From: Bacteriovorax sp. BSW11_IV
GTDB lineage: Bacteria > Bdellovibrionota > Bacteriovoracia > Bacteriovoracales > Bacteriovoracaceae
DNA length: 64,000 nt
Assembly: GCF_000447755.1 (NCBI RefSeq)
Contig: NZ_AUNE01000058.1
Span: forward strand, 36,561-100,560
Direction: 5' to 3'
Part shown: positions 32,234-40,369 of the stretch, piece by piece
How the letters are laid out: every line of letters begins with the position of its first letter
Position numbering within the stretch: position 1 is the stretch's first letter
Notes under the pieces: generated by a model
The model's database searches: none
Told to the model about the DNA's origin: nothing
The model's input: the letters and a program-made list of their open reading frames with translations, nothing else
Made by a program: the position numbers and the translations under genes

Positions 32234-32715
32234 TGAAAAAATTATTAACTGTTATCACACTTGGACTTTCATTAATTAGTTTTGCAGGCCCGCGCAAGGC
32301 CTTAGATGAGGCCACAAAGTCTCAGCTAATAAAAGTTCTAGAAAAGAACGAAGCTCTTCATGCCTCATTTTTTGAATATAAAGGGGAAGAAGTTGAAAAA
32401 AATGCCAAAGAACTAATAAATGCAATCTCTGAAGTTAAAAATGAAGAGGTTGCAAAACTTCTTAAGTTTTCATCAGAAAAATTAGCAACATTGACTAAGG
32501 ATGAAGATCGTCAAAAGAATAATGATACATATGGATTATTCTCTGCAGCGTTAGTCCATGTTGTGAATACTTATGATGTAGGTGAGGGATATAACGCTTA
32601 TCAATGTCCAATGGTAAAAAAGAAGTGGGTGCAAAATTCAAAGAAAATGAACAAGGTGCACAATCCCTACGCTCCAGAAATGCCGAATTGTGGGGGCAAG
32701 ATCACTCGCTTTTAG
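32233..32715 (+). CDS. periplasmic DUF3347-like metal-binding protein
   Basis: A 160-residue secreted protein (signal MKKLLTVITLGLSLISFA). The mature part is helical, and its C-terminus carries the DUF3347-type pattern YNAYQCPMVKKKWVQ, NPYAPEMPNCG with Cys and Met as possible copper ligands. DUF3347 is often fused to, or encoded beside, CusB-type adaptors and is thought to bind copper in the periplasm. The start overlaps the cusA stop by one base, so it is the last gene of the efflux operon. Confidence 0.85.
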   Translation: MKKLLTVITLGLSLISFAGPRKALDEATKSQLIKVLEKNEALHASFFEYKGEEVEKNAKELINAISEVKNEEVAKLLKFSSEKLATLTKDEDRQKNNDTYGLFSAALVHVVNTYDVGEGYNAYQCPMVKKKWVQNSKKMNKVHNPYAPEMPNCGGKITRF

Positions 32716-32758
32716 ATTGTACTTGATAAATCATTAAGGTTAGTGATACCAATTTAGT

Positions 32759-33112
32759 GTGAAAAAGTTTGTCGTATGTTTGGCCACATTATTATTGTTT
32801 GTCTTTTCTCTTTTTGGTGAAGAGCTACACAGGCTATCACACGCTCACGAACAAGATTGTCACGTTCATATCGTAGACAATTGCCACGAAGTTTCTAATG
32901 ATATTGGCCAAAGTGAAATAAAATTTGCGGATAATCCGTGTCCTTTGGCCATCTCTTTACATATTGTTCGCACTCTTAAAAATGATGCAACTCCTGTTGT
33001 CGATTTAACGGCGACAGATCTTTTTGAAGTTCAATCATTTTACAAAGATCAAATATTCATCTCTTTTTTCTCATTTAATAGAGCATCTGCTCGCGCACCT
33101 CCTATTTCATAA
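32759..33112 (+). CDS. secreted Cys/His-rich small protein, possible zinc chaperone (DUF2946-like)
   Basis: A 117-residue protein with a signal peptide (MKKFVVCLATLLLFVFSLFG) and a metal-ligand-rich mature start (HRLSHAHEQDCHVHIVDNC). The C-terminus SARAPPIS is the kind of ending seen in DUF2946-like proteins encoded before metal-uptake outer-membrane proteins. It stands first in a set with a His-rich porin and ZnuA/ZnuB-like genes, which suggests zinc handling; this is inference. The GTG start has only a weak ribosome site. Confidence 0.65.
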   Translation: MKKFVVCLATLLLFVFSLFGEELHRLSHAHEQDCHVHIVDNCHEVSNDIGQSEIKFADNPCPLAISLHIVRTLKNDATPVVDLTATDLFEVQSFYKDQIFISFFSFNRASARAPPIS

Positions 33113-33148
33113 TCCCTAGAATCATTATTTTTTAATTATTTAGAAATT

Positions 33149-33162
33149 TGTCTATAAAGACA
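33149..33162. promoter_or_regulatory. inverted repeat before the His-rich porin gene
   Basis: TGTCT (33149-33153) and AGACA (33158-33162) form perfect arms 20 bases before the porin ATG. It could be an operator for a metal regulator such as a Fur-family protein, but it is short and not a recognised Zur box. Confidence 0.25.
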
Positions 33163-33181
33163 TTCGTATGGAGATTATTAT

Positions 33182-34252
33182 ATGCGCTCAATGTTATCTA
33201 TTGCTGTTATTGGTTTATTAACTTCTGGAAATATTCATGCCGAAGGCCTTGCAAAAAGAGCTCGTGGCAATTCTTTTAACCCTCAAATTGGTTTAAATTC
33301 TTTATTTAGCTATAAAAATTCTAATAAAAATTCTTCAACTGACGGGTTTTCTTTTGATGAAGCAGAACTGCAATTCTCTTCAGATGTGGATGCTTATTTT
33401 AGAGCAGAAGCAACAATTGCTATTCATAAGGAAATTGAAGAAGAAGAACATGATGGCCACACTCACAATCACACAAGCTATGCTGTAGAGCCTGAAGAAA
33501 TCTTTGTTGAGACAACTGCACTTCCTGTTTTAACAGTTAGGGCCGGAAAGTTTTTAACTAGTTTTGGTAAGCTAAACACAACTCACACTCATGCTCTACC
33601 ATTTGTTGATAAAGGACTTTTACAAGAGAAAGTATTTGGTGATGAAGGTCTTTCAGAAGTAGGTGCAAGCGTTTCTGGACTACTTCCACTTTCATGGTTT
33701 AGTGAACTAACTTACTCTGCTCTCCAAGGTGATAACGAAGATGTTTTTAATGCTGAAGATAAGCATTCATTAGGTCATGCTGCTCGTTTTACAAATCTTT
33801 TTGAACTATCGGACAGTGCAACAATTGAATTTGGATTATCTGGTTTAACTCAAAAGGCCCATGAAGAAACTAAGACTGATATTTACGGTGCTGATCTTAC
33901 GTTCAAGTGGAAACCAGTAAATCTTGGAAAATATAATTCATTTTCTTGGTCAACTGAGTATATCAAAAAAGATAAAAAAGGTGAGGACAGCTCAAGTGAA
34001 GTTAAAGGCGTAAGTTCTTATTTAAAATACCAAACTTCTCAAAGAACTTTTGTTCAATATCGCTTTGAAGATCTGAAAGTCGATGATGTTAAAAATACAG
34101 CTCATTCTGCACTTGTTGCTTATGTGCCTTCGGAATTTTCATCTATCAGACTGCAGTTTGATAGAATTGATGACAACTCTGAAGAAAAAGAAAATAAATT
34201 GACTCTTCAATTTAATATTTCTATTGGTGCACACCCGGCCCATAATTACTAG
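33182..34252 (+). CDS. outer-membrane beta-barrel/porin with histidine-rich loop
   Basis: A 356-residue exported protein (signal ending NIHA) with alternating strands and a C-terminal barrel ending. Near residue 88 a loop EEEEHDGHTHNHTSY is packed with His and acidic residues, suitable for binding Zn(II). PVLTVRAGKFLTSFGKLNTT resembles phosphate-selective/zinc-associated porins. It is followed after eight bases by a ZnuA-like gene, so it may be the outer-membrane entry point of a zinc-uptake route. Specificity is inferred from context. Confidence 0.75.
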   Translation: MRSMLSIAVIGLLTSGNIHAEGLAKRARGNSFNPQIGLNSLFSYKNSNKNSSTDGFSFDEAELQFSSDVDAYFRAEATIAIHKEIEEEEHDGHTHNHTSYAVEPEEIFVETTALPVLTVRAGKFLTSFGKLNTTHTHALPFVDKGLLQEKVFGDEGLSEVGASVSGLLPLSWFSELTYSALQGDNEDVFNAEDKHSLGHAARFTNLFELSDSATIEFGLSGLTQKAHEETKTDIYGADLTFKWKPVNLGKYNSFSWSTEYIKKDKKGEDSSSEVKGVSSYLKYQTSQRTFVQYRFEDLKVDDVKNTAHSALVAYVPSEFSSIRLQFDRIDDNSEEKENKLTLQFNISIGAHPAHNY

Positions 34253-34260
34253 GACGAGTT

Positions 34261-35133
34261 ATGTTGCGATTGATTGCACTCGTTTTGATTGTTGCCTTTG
34301 CGGGGGATAATTCCCTTGCAAAGCTTCATATCATGACAACAACAGCAAATTTAAAATCTCTAGTCAGTGAAATCGCCGGTGATAGAGCAGAAGTTGAGTC
34401 CTTCTGCCTTGGTCCCCAAGATCCTCACTTTCTAGAGGCAAAACCATCATATACTTTAAAGGCCTCTAAAGCAGATCTTCTAGTAAGTGTTGGAATGGAT
34501 TTAGAAGTAGGATGGCTGCCTTTGATTATTAGAGGGGCCAGAAATCCGAAAATAAGAGAAGGCCAAAGTGGGCATCTTGTTCTAGGTCATTATGTGGATG
34601 CTATCGAGAAACCCCACGGTGAAGTTTCTCGAGCCGATGGAGATGTTCACCCAGAAGGGAATCCCCATTTTATGTTAAGCCCTAAGCGAGTCGTAAAACT
34701 TGCCGAAGTGGTTAGTGCAAAGTTGACAGAAATTGATCCTGAAGGGAAAGAATTTTTTGAATCTAATAAAATTAAATTCTTGAAAAAAATTGAACCTTTT
34801 GTTCAGAAGAAAATTTCGAAGATAGAAGTTGTTACTCATCATAAGACATTAAATTATTTTTTACATGACTATGGGTTGGATAATTCTATCTACTTAGAGC
34901 CAAAGCCCGGAATTCCTCCTAGTGCCACTCACGTTTTAAGTGTTATTGAACAAGCAAAGGTAAAAAAAGCAAATATCGTTCTGGTTGAGAATTATTTTGA
35001 TCAAAGTGCCGGCCAAAAAGTGGCAAAGGCCTTAGATATAAAATCTTATTCAGTTCCAGTCGCTGTCGGAGGTAAGGAAGGTATTTCAAATCTATTTGAC
35101 TTATATTCTGACTTATTTTCGTATTTTAAATAG
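34261..35133 (+). CDS. metal ABC transporter substrate-binding protein (ZnuA-like)
   Basis: A 290-residue periplasmic cluster A-I binding protein with a signal peptide ending near SLAK. Metal ligands are visible as PQDPHFLEAKPS, NPHFMLSPKRV, VVTHHKTLNYFL and the acidic VENYFD, the His-His-His-acid set of zinc/manganese binders. A His-containing acidic loop (HGEVSRADGDVHPEGNPH) is typical of zinc members. It delivers the ion to the permease encoded 12 bases downstream. No ATPase gene accompanies them here. Confidence 0.92.
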   Translation: MLRLIALVLIVAFAGDNSLAKLHIMTTTANLKSLVSEIAGDRAEVESFCLGPQDPHFLEAKPSYTLKASKADLLVSVGMDLEVGWLPLIIRGARNPKIREGQSGHLVLGHYVDAIEKPHGEVSRADGDVHPEGNPHFMLSPKRVVKLAEVVSAKLTEIDPEGKEFFESNKIKFLKKIEPFVQKKISKIEVVTHHKTLNYFLHDYGLDNSIYLEPKPGIPPSATHVLSVIEQAKVKKANIVLVENYFDQSAGQKVAKALDIKSYSVPVAVGGKEGISNLFDLYSDLFSYFK

Positions 35134-35145
35134 AAAGGTAAAACT

Positions 35146-35946
35146 ATGAGCGAGCTATCATATTTTCTTCCCGCAATTGTTCTATTGCTTTGTCTTATTG
35201 GGATTCATTGCTACCTAGGTCTTCATGTCCTCATGCGTGAAGTTATCTTTATAGATCTCTCTTTGGCCCAAGTTGCGGCAATGGGATATGTCGTTTCTCT
35301 CATTCTTGGTTTTGAGTTAGGAACGTGGGGAAGTTATGGGGTGGCCCTGCTTCACACTATGGGAGGGGCATTGCTATTTGCCTATTGTAAGCGTGTAGAA
35401 CACGAAATCTCCCAAGAATCCCTCATAGGTATAACGTATGCATTTGCCGCTTCCATGGTGGTTTTGCTATTAAATAATGTTGGACATGGAATGGAGCACG
35501 TCAAAAATATGCTTGTTGGTCGAATCCTTTGGGTCGATTGGCACGATGTTATTAAAGTCGTTGTTCTCTATTCTATTGTAGGGCTTATTCACTATTTTTA
35601 TCGTCAACGCTTTTTTTCATTGTCGAAGAAAGAGAATATTCAAAATGCCATTTTTTGGGATTTTATTTTCTATGCACTCTTTGGTGTTGTTATTACTTCA
35701 TCAGTAGGAAGTGCAGGTCTTCTTTTGGTCTTTTCACTTTTAATAGTACCAGCTCAGATTTCTTCAGTTCTTTTTAAGGCAATTAAAAATAGATTGTTTT
35801 TTGGTTGGGGGTTAGGGTTACTTATTAGTGTGATAGGACTTTTTACGAGTTTAAAAGTGGATCTTCCAACTGGGGCCGTTACAGTATTTTTCTTTACTGC
35901 CACGGCCATAGTTTTTACTTTTATAAGAGCATTTTTAGCTAAGTAA
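35146..35946 (+). CDS. metal ABC transporter permease (ZnuB-like)
   Basis: A 266-residue inner-membrane protein of the ABC-3 family with about eight hydrophobic helices. GLHVLMREVIFIDLSLAQVA matches the family's early coupling region, and SLLIVPAQISSVL the conserved late segment. It would form the channel for the ZnuA-like protein. The ATP-hydrolysing subunit is missing from the operon: the next gene is a convergent peptidase whose end overlaps this gene by eight bases. An ATPase must come from elsewhere. Confidence 0.92.
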   Translation: MSELSYFLPAIVLLLCLIGIHCYLGLHVLMREVIFIDLSLAQVAAMGYVVSLILGFELGTWGSYGVALLHTMGGALLFAYCKRVEHEISQESLIGITYAFAASMVVLLLNNVGHGMEHVKNMLVGRILWVDWHDVIKVVVLYSIVGLIHYFYRQRFFSLSKKENIQNAIFWDFIFYALFGVVITSSVGSAGLLLVFSLLIVPAQISSVLFKAIKNRLFFGWGLGLLISVIGLFTSLKVDLPTGAVTVFFFTATAIVFTFIRAFLAK

Positions 35947-37927
35947 GTTGTTGGTGGAAGAAAGTGTATTCAAGGGCCATTTGACGGGCCTTTTCAGTAA
36001 AGTCACTGCTTCCACCATGTCCCCCTTCCATATTTTCAAAATAGTAATAGGGAAGATTCATTTCTTTAATTTTCGCTGCCATTTTTCTGGCGTGACCTGG
36101 GTGAACACGATCATCCTTTGTTGATGTATAAAGGAGTATTGTCGTATCTTGGATTTTTTCTCGGACAATGTTTTGGTAAGGTGAATAACTCTCGAGATAA
36201 GTTTTCTCTTCTTTATTATCGACACTGCCGTACTCAGCAACCCAACTTGCTCCGGCGAGAAGTTTATGAAAGCGCAACATATCAAGTAGAGGAACTAAGC
36301 AATCGATGGCCTTAAAAAGATCTGGTCGTTGTGTGTAACATACTCCCATTAGTAACCCACCATTACTTCCACCTTTTGCTCCAAGATGATGACGGGATGT
36401 AATTTTCTTATTAATCAAATCTTCAGCAATACTGAAAAAATCTTGATAGGCCTTATGACGATTAAGTTTCAGTGCGGCCTGATGCCATTTGGGGCCATAC
36501 TCACCACCACCTCTAATATTAGCGAATGCAAGAACACCGCCACGCTCTAGCCATAAGGGGGCGATGACTTCATTAAAAGCTGGAGTAACAGAAATATTAA
36601 AGCCGCCATAACCATAAAGAATAGTCGGATTTTCACTGTTGTACTCGATGTCTTTTTTATGAACTATAAAATAGGGAACTTTTGTACCATCGAGACTTGT
36701 GGAAAACTCTTGTTTGACGACATAGTTTTCAAAAGGATATTTGGATTCGAGCTGTTGATTGATTGTTACAATATTTTTTTCAACATCGACGTAGTAATAG
36801 GTCGATGGGGAATTGAAACTTGAGTAATTGCAAAACATTTCATTTGTTTCTTCTGAAGTTGAAATCCCCGTAATTGATCCAAGTTCAGGAAGCGACAACT
36901 TTTCACTTATCCATTTTTTATTTTCTCTTTTAAACTTAATGATAGTTGAACTGATATTGTCGAGTAAGTTTACAACAAGATAATCTTTTACGTTGGCAGT
37001 CATCTCGATACTTTGTGTTTGAGATGGCCTTAGTACCAGTTCATAATTCTGATCAAGAATATTATAGGAGATAAGATCATTTGCTTTAAATTCATTCCAA
37101 TCTTCCATGAGATTGAAAAAAACATATTCATTGAGATTTGACATTAAATTACAACGATTCGGAAGCTCTAGTTCCTGGAATTTTTGGTCTTTTTCTATGT
37201 AATGTCTTCTTTCAAAAAAAGTAAGATTTTTCATCGCAATAATGTATGTCTCATCTTTGTAATAAAAGGGGGCGATGTACAAACTGATATCTTCTTTGCT
37301 TATAGAAAAAATCTCTTTGGCCTGCGAAAGTTCTTGTCCGCGCTCCAATGCTCTTAAAAATCGTCCATAACCTGAATTATTTTTATCATCTTCAGATATG
37401 GCCATATTGTAATAAAGGAGATCTTCATTGATCCATTCTGCATATCCTTTCGCCTCAGGAAACTGGAATCCTCCTTCAATTAATGCGGCCTTCTCTAAAT
37501 CGAATTCCCAGCAATGATGGGCATCGAGGCCACCTCTTGAAAGATATAATAGTGCTTTATTCGTATTCTTGTAGCGTAAGAATCCATGGAAGACCCATTT
37601 GATTTTGTCTTGTTTTGATTTCTCATCAAGATTAATAAGAATTTTCCAATTTAACTTTTTGCTTTTGAAATCTTCAAGCGATAGGCATCTAAGAATTCCT
37701 TGAGGATTATTCTCATCTTGCCAAAGATTGAAAACCAAATCTCCTTGAATATTGACACCTAAAATTTTATCTTTGCGATTTAAGATCTCTAAACATTGAT
37801 TGAAATTATTTTTAAAATCTTCAAGATTTTCAAACTTCTGTATTGTTCTTGAATTTTCACTCTTAACCCAATTTAAGGCCTTGTCTCCTTCGACTTCCTC
37901 AAGCCATAAGTAATCGTCATGATACAT
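35939..37927 (-). CDS. prolyl oligopeptidase family serine peptidase (S9)
   Basis: A 662-residue soluble peptidase. An N-terminal beta-propeller region (about 70-390) precedes an alpha/beta-hydrolase domain with GYGGFNISVTP, ANIRGGGEYGPKWHQ, the nucleophile Ser in GAKGGSNGGLLMG, Asp in TKDDRVHPGHA and His in MEGGHGG. This is the prolyl endopeptidase set of catalytic residues. There is no signal peptide, so it degrades proline-containing oligopeptides in the cytoplasm, fitting a protein-feeding life style. It converges on the permease gene. Confidence 0.94.
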   Translation of the reverse strand: MYHDDYLWLEEVEGDKALNWVKSENSRTIQKFENLEDFKNNFNQCLEILNRKDKILGVNIQGDLVFNLWQDENNPQGILRCLSLEDFKSKKLNWKILINLDEKSKQDKIKWVFHGFLRYKNTNKALLYLSRGGLDAHHCWEFDLEKAALIEGGFQFPEAKGYAEWINEDLLYYNMAISEDDKNNSGYGRFLRALERGQELSQAKEIFSISKEDISLYIAPFYYKDETYIIAMKNLTFFERRHYIEKDQKFQELELPNRCNLMSNLNEYVFFNLMEDWNEFKANDLISYNILDQNYELVLRPSQTQSIEMTANVKDYLVVNLLDNISSTIIKFKRENKKWISEKLSLPELGSITGISTSEETNEMFCNYSSFNSPSTYYYVDVEKNIVTINQQLESKYPFENYVVKQEFSTSLDGTKVPYFIVHKKDIEYNSENPTILYGYGGFNISVTPAFNEVIAPLWLERGGVLAFANIRGGGEYGPKWHQAALKLNRHKAYQDFFSIAEDLINKKITSRHHLGAKGGSNGGLLMGVCYTQRPDLFKAIDCLVPLLDMLRFHKLLAGASWVAEYGSVDNKEEKTYLESYSPYQNIVREKIQDTTILLYTSTKDDRVHPGHARKMAAKIKEMNLPYYYFENMEGGHGGSSDFTEKARQMALEYTFFHQQLT

Positions 37928-38122
37928 CTATGCTCCTTATTAGATTCATTATTCTAGAATGTTAGAGATCCAAGTTGTGAGAGGCAACTTTATTTAGCTA
38001 AAATTCTTAACTATCTGTAATTACGACTGTCACTTCACTGTACACGGGTGCATTTTTTTCACATTTATAAGAGATTTTTCTTTAATAAGTGTATTTTTTT
38101 AAGACTAGCAAAAGGAGCTCAG

Positions 38123-39517
38123 ATGAAGCACTTATTAATCTCTTTTTTACTTCTTCAAAGTGCAATGACATATGCAGATGGTAGAAATGAAGACAGACAA
38201 GTATTAGAAGTTGAAGGTATGAGATTGTCTCCTTTTTGGGCGCAAGAATATATTGGTGCAGACCTTGTGAAAAAGAAAATGCGTAATCGCGATGATCTTA
38301 AGCGCATTGCTTTTGCTATCTTTGATGTTGGATTTGAAGAACAATTTGTAAATCGAACATTAGATATTCCTGTAGATTTTGGCATGAATGGACGTCGCAG
38401 AATTACCGCCCATCACGGAACGAGTGTGGCCAATAATATTAATGGTCACGGTCATATGGGTGTCAGTGAAATTGTGGATTATGTGCAACTGGCGAAAGTT
38501 TCGCCTTCTGTATTTTATTTTGGAGCCGTATCATCTCTAAAACGTCTTGAAGTGAAGCCCATGATTATTTCTAATTCAGTAGGTTGGAGTGGAGATCTAA
38601 TTAAAGATCTGGCAACAGAAATTGATGATATGGGAATCATTTGGGTATTGGCCGCCGGTAATGATTATCCTAATGAAATGGCCGTTTTTGAAAGAGAGGC
38701 GCCTGTTATAAAAGTGGGTTCATATTCGCCGTTTGGACAGCAAACAATATACTCACAAGAATCTGAACAGTTGACGATCATGGCCCCTGCTGATGAATAT
38801 TTGGCATCACTTGATGGCAAAGGAGAGAAGGTTCTCTTTGGTGCTACAAGTGGGGCAACACCTCTCGTGTCAGGCATGATTGCTAATGTGAAATCATTGA
38901 TTCCTTCATTATCAAGATTGCAAGTTGAAAAACTTATTCAAAAAACTGCGATCAAGTCGATTAATTACCACTACCGAAAAATCAAGACTGGTCTTTTTAA
39001 TGGTCTTAAATTTTATGAAGCAGTTTCTCTAATTAAAAGTAAATGTGGGACTGAAAATCAATCTTGTATAGAGCGAGAAATTGAACTGATTAATGACGAT
39101 ACATTTTCTCAAAGATTTTCTCATGAAGGAGCAAATCTTTATTGTTCAGGTTCTAGTGAAGATTTATCGGCCCAAGAGTTGGATGAACTCAGAGAAGATG
39201 TCATGCTAAGACCTTCTGATAGAAATTTGCCAAGATTGTTAGCGTGTGTTTATAACAGAATGAATCTAACGTTGAATGGTGATTACTATGAGAATATATA
39301 TCTCACTTATCATAATCCTGAAATGTTAATGAAAAAAATCACAGAAAGAGCAAAAAACGCTGCGATTTCAAAATTTGAAAATTCAAGTGCACTAAGAGAT
39401 GTTGAGCTCTTTGACGAAGAAATGATCGATTTATTAAATGATATTGCTCAAAAAGATTATGGTATTGGCAGTTATAGAGCGAAAGAGTTATTAGAGAGAG
39501 TAACACAAGAGCTATAA
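38123..39517 (+). CDS. secreted subtilisin-like serine protease (S8)
   Basis: A 464-residue exported protein with a signal peptide (MKHLLISFLLLQSAMTYADG). The S8 triad is visible: Asp in FAIFDVGF, His in HHGTSVANN, Ser in GATSGATPLVSG; the oxyanion Asn is in LAAGND. The C-terminal about 170 residues, containing two Cys-rich points, match no family I know. The ATG at 38123 has AAAGGAG upstream; a longer frame from 38048 is unlikely. The 195-base gap before it holds a small hairpin (37972-37990) and no firm promoter. It may act on prey or medium proteins. Confidence 0.88.
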   Translation: MKHLLISFLLLQSAMTYADGRNEDRQVLEVEGMRLSPFWAQEYIGADLVKKKMRNRDDLKRIAFAIFDVGFEEQFVNRTLDIPVDFGMNGRRRITAHHGTSVANNINGHGHMGVSEIVDYVQLAKVSPSVFYFGAVSSLKRLEVKPMIISNSVGWSGDLIKDLATEIDDMGIIWVLAAGNDYPNEMAVFEREAPVIKVGSYSPFGQQTIYSQESEQLTIMAPADEYLASLDGKGEKVLFGATSGATPLVSGMIANVKSLIPSLSRLQVEKLIQKTAIKSINYHYRKIKTGLFNGLKFYEAVSLIKSKCGTENQSCIEREIELINDDTFSQRFSHEGANLYCSGSSEDLSAQELDELREDVMLRPSDRNLPRLLACVYNRMNLTLNGDYYENIYLTYHNPEMLMKKITERAKNAAISKFENSSALRDVELFDEEMIDLLNDIAQKDYGIGSYRAKELLERVTQEL

Positions 39518-39541
39518 AAAAGGCCTTCACAGCGAAGGCCT
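39515..39541 (-). terminator. terminator of the Tsx-like gene (minus strand)
   Basis: Read on the minus strand, AGGCCTTC pairs with GAAGGCCT (39534-39541 with 39521-39528) around five bases and is followed by a T-run (39520-39515). The plus strand lacks a T-tract, though the hairpin lies right after the protease stop. Confidence 0.8.
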
Positions 39542-39550
39542 ATTACAAAA

Positions 39551-40309
39551 TTAGAAAACCCATTTGGCCATATACTTTAAGTTATTTTCCACTGGGCCAC
39601 CTTTGATTCCATATTTTCTGTTCCAATATTGATATTCAAAACCCATAAAAATAGTATTTGCACTATTCCATAAGTTTCCAACATCTAAGAGAAGCTGTTG
39701 ACCTGATTGGAAGTGTCCTTGTCCAAGAGTGTTGTCACTCTCACTTCCTTCATCGCCAATTACATGATCAAAATATCCTCCCCATGAGAGTTGGAATTTT
39801 TCAGAAAATGAAAAAGGTAATAGATAGGCCGCTGTTGTTTGGAACGATGTTCCTGATTTATTGAGAGTATCTCTTAGGTAAAAGTTAATTTGGAAAAATT
39901 TAAAATAAGGAATGTTCAGATCAAAACCGATACCAAAAAGTCTTGCATTGATTGCTGTATTGTATGTGTTTCGCCCCCATTCAATAGTGTTACTTTGCAA
40001 AACATCTTTAATAAAACGATTGTCGTCATAGAAACCAAATATCTTTCCTAGTGAAAAGCGAGGAGACCATTCTCCGTAAATTTCTGTCTTATTTTCACCA
40101 CTGCTGTTTTGTGGATCAGTAATATCAAACCAGAAGAAGTTGTCGCCATAATTATAGGCAGAGGCATGCTCTAGTGTTACTTCTGTTTTACTTTGTGTTC
40201 CGAGTTTGAAATTGTTTCCGCGAAGAAAACTAATTGAAGTGTTGCTCCAATTTGCAGCAAGAGTTGCATGCACCGTAAGCAACATGACAAGTGTCATGAG
40301 TTGTTTCAT
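39551..40309 (-). CDS. Tsx/OmpK-like outer-membrane channel
   Basis: A 252-residue exported protein (signal MKQLMTLVMLLTVHATLA) made of amphipathic strands and ending in an aromatic barrel terminus (KYMAKWVF). WSNTSISFLRGNNF near the mature start and FWFDITDP with TEIYGEWSPRFSLGKI are features of nucleoside-specific Tsx-like channels. The upstream co-directional gene is adenine deaminase, which supports uptake of purine nucleosides or bases. GGGAGG stands before the ATG but inside a hairpin. Confidence 0.85.
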   Translation of the reverse strand: MKQLMTLVMLLTVHATLAANWSNTSISFLRGNNFKLGTQSKTEVTLEHASAYNYGDNFFWFDITDPQNSSGENKTEIYGEWSPRFSLGKIFGFYDDNRFIKDVLQSNTIEWGRNTYNTAINARLFGIGFDLNIPYFKFFQINFYLRDTLNKSGTSFQTTAAYLLPFSFSEKFQLSWGGYFDHVIGDEGSESDNTLGQGHFQSGQQLLLDVGNLWNSANTIFMGFEYQYWNRKYGIKGGPVENNLKYMAKWVF

Positions 40310-40316
40310 AAAAATC

Positions 40317-40363
40317 CCTCCCTGAATTTATTAAAAAATTATAATAGAGTTTTCAGGAAGGGG
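40317..40363 (-). promoter_or_regulatory. hairpin before the Tsx-like gene, possible attenuator or ribosome-site switch
   Basis: On the minus strand an 11-pair stem forms between 40363-40353 (CCCTTCCTGAA) and 40327-40317 (TTCAGGGAGGG), with one G-U pair and a 25-base A/T-rich loop. The 3' arm contains the only ribosome-binding sequence (GGGAGG) for the Tsx-like ATG, and is followed by A and five Ts. It could act as a terminator/attenuator or mask translation. Confidence 0.5.
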
Positions 40364-40369
40364 AAATAC

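Noticed and set aside
37972..37990. Six-base stem AAGTTG/CAACTT in the gap before the subtilisin-like gene
   Set aside because: Short, T-run poor, and no transcript is expected to end there on the plus strand.
38048..38122. N-terminal extension of the subtilisin-like protease
   Set aside because: The extension is unlike a secretion signal, while the ATG at 38123 has AAAGGAG and begins a clear signal peptide.
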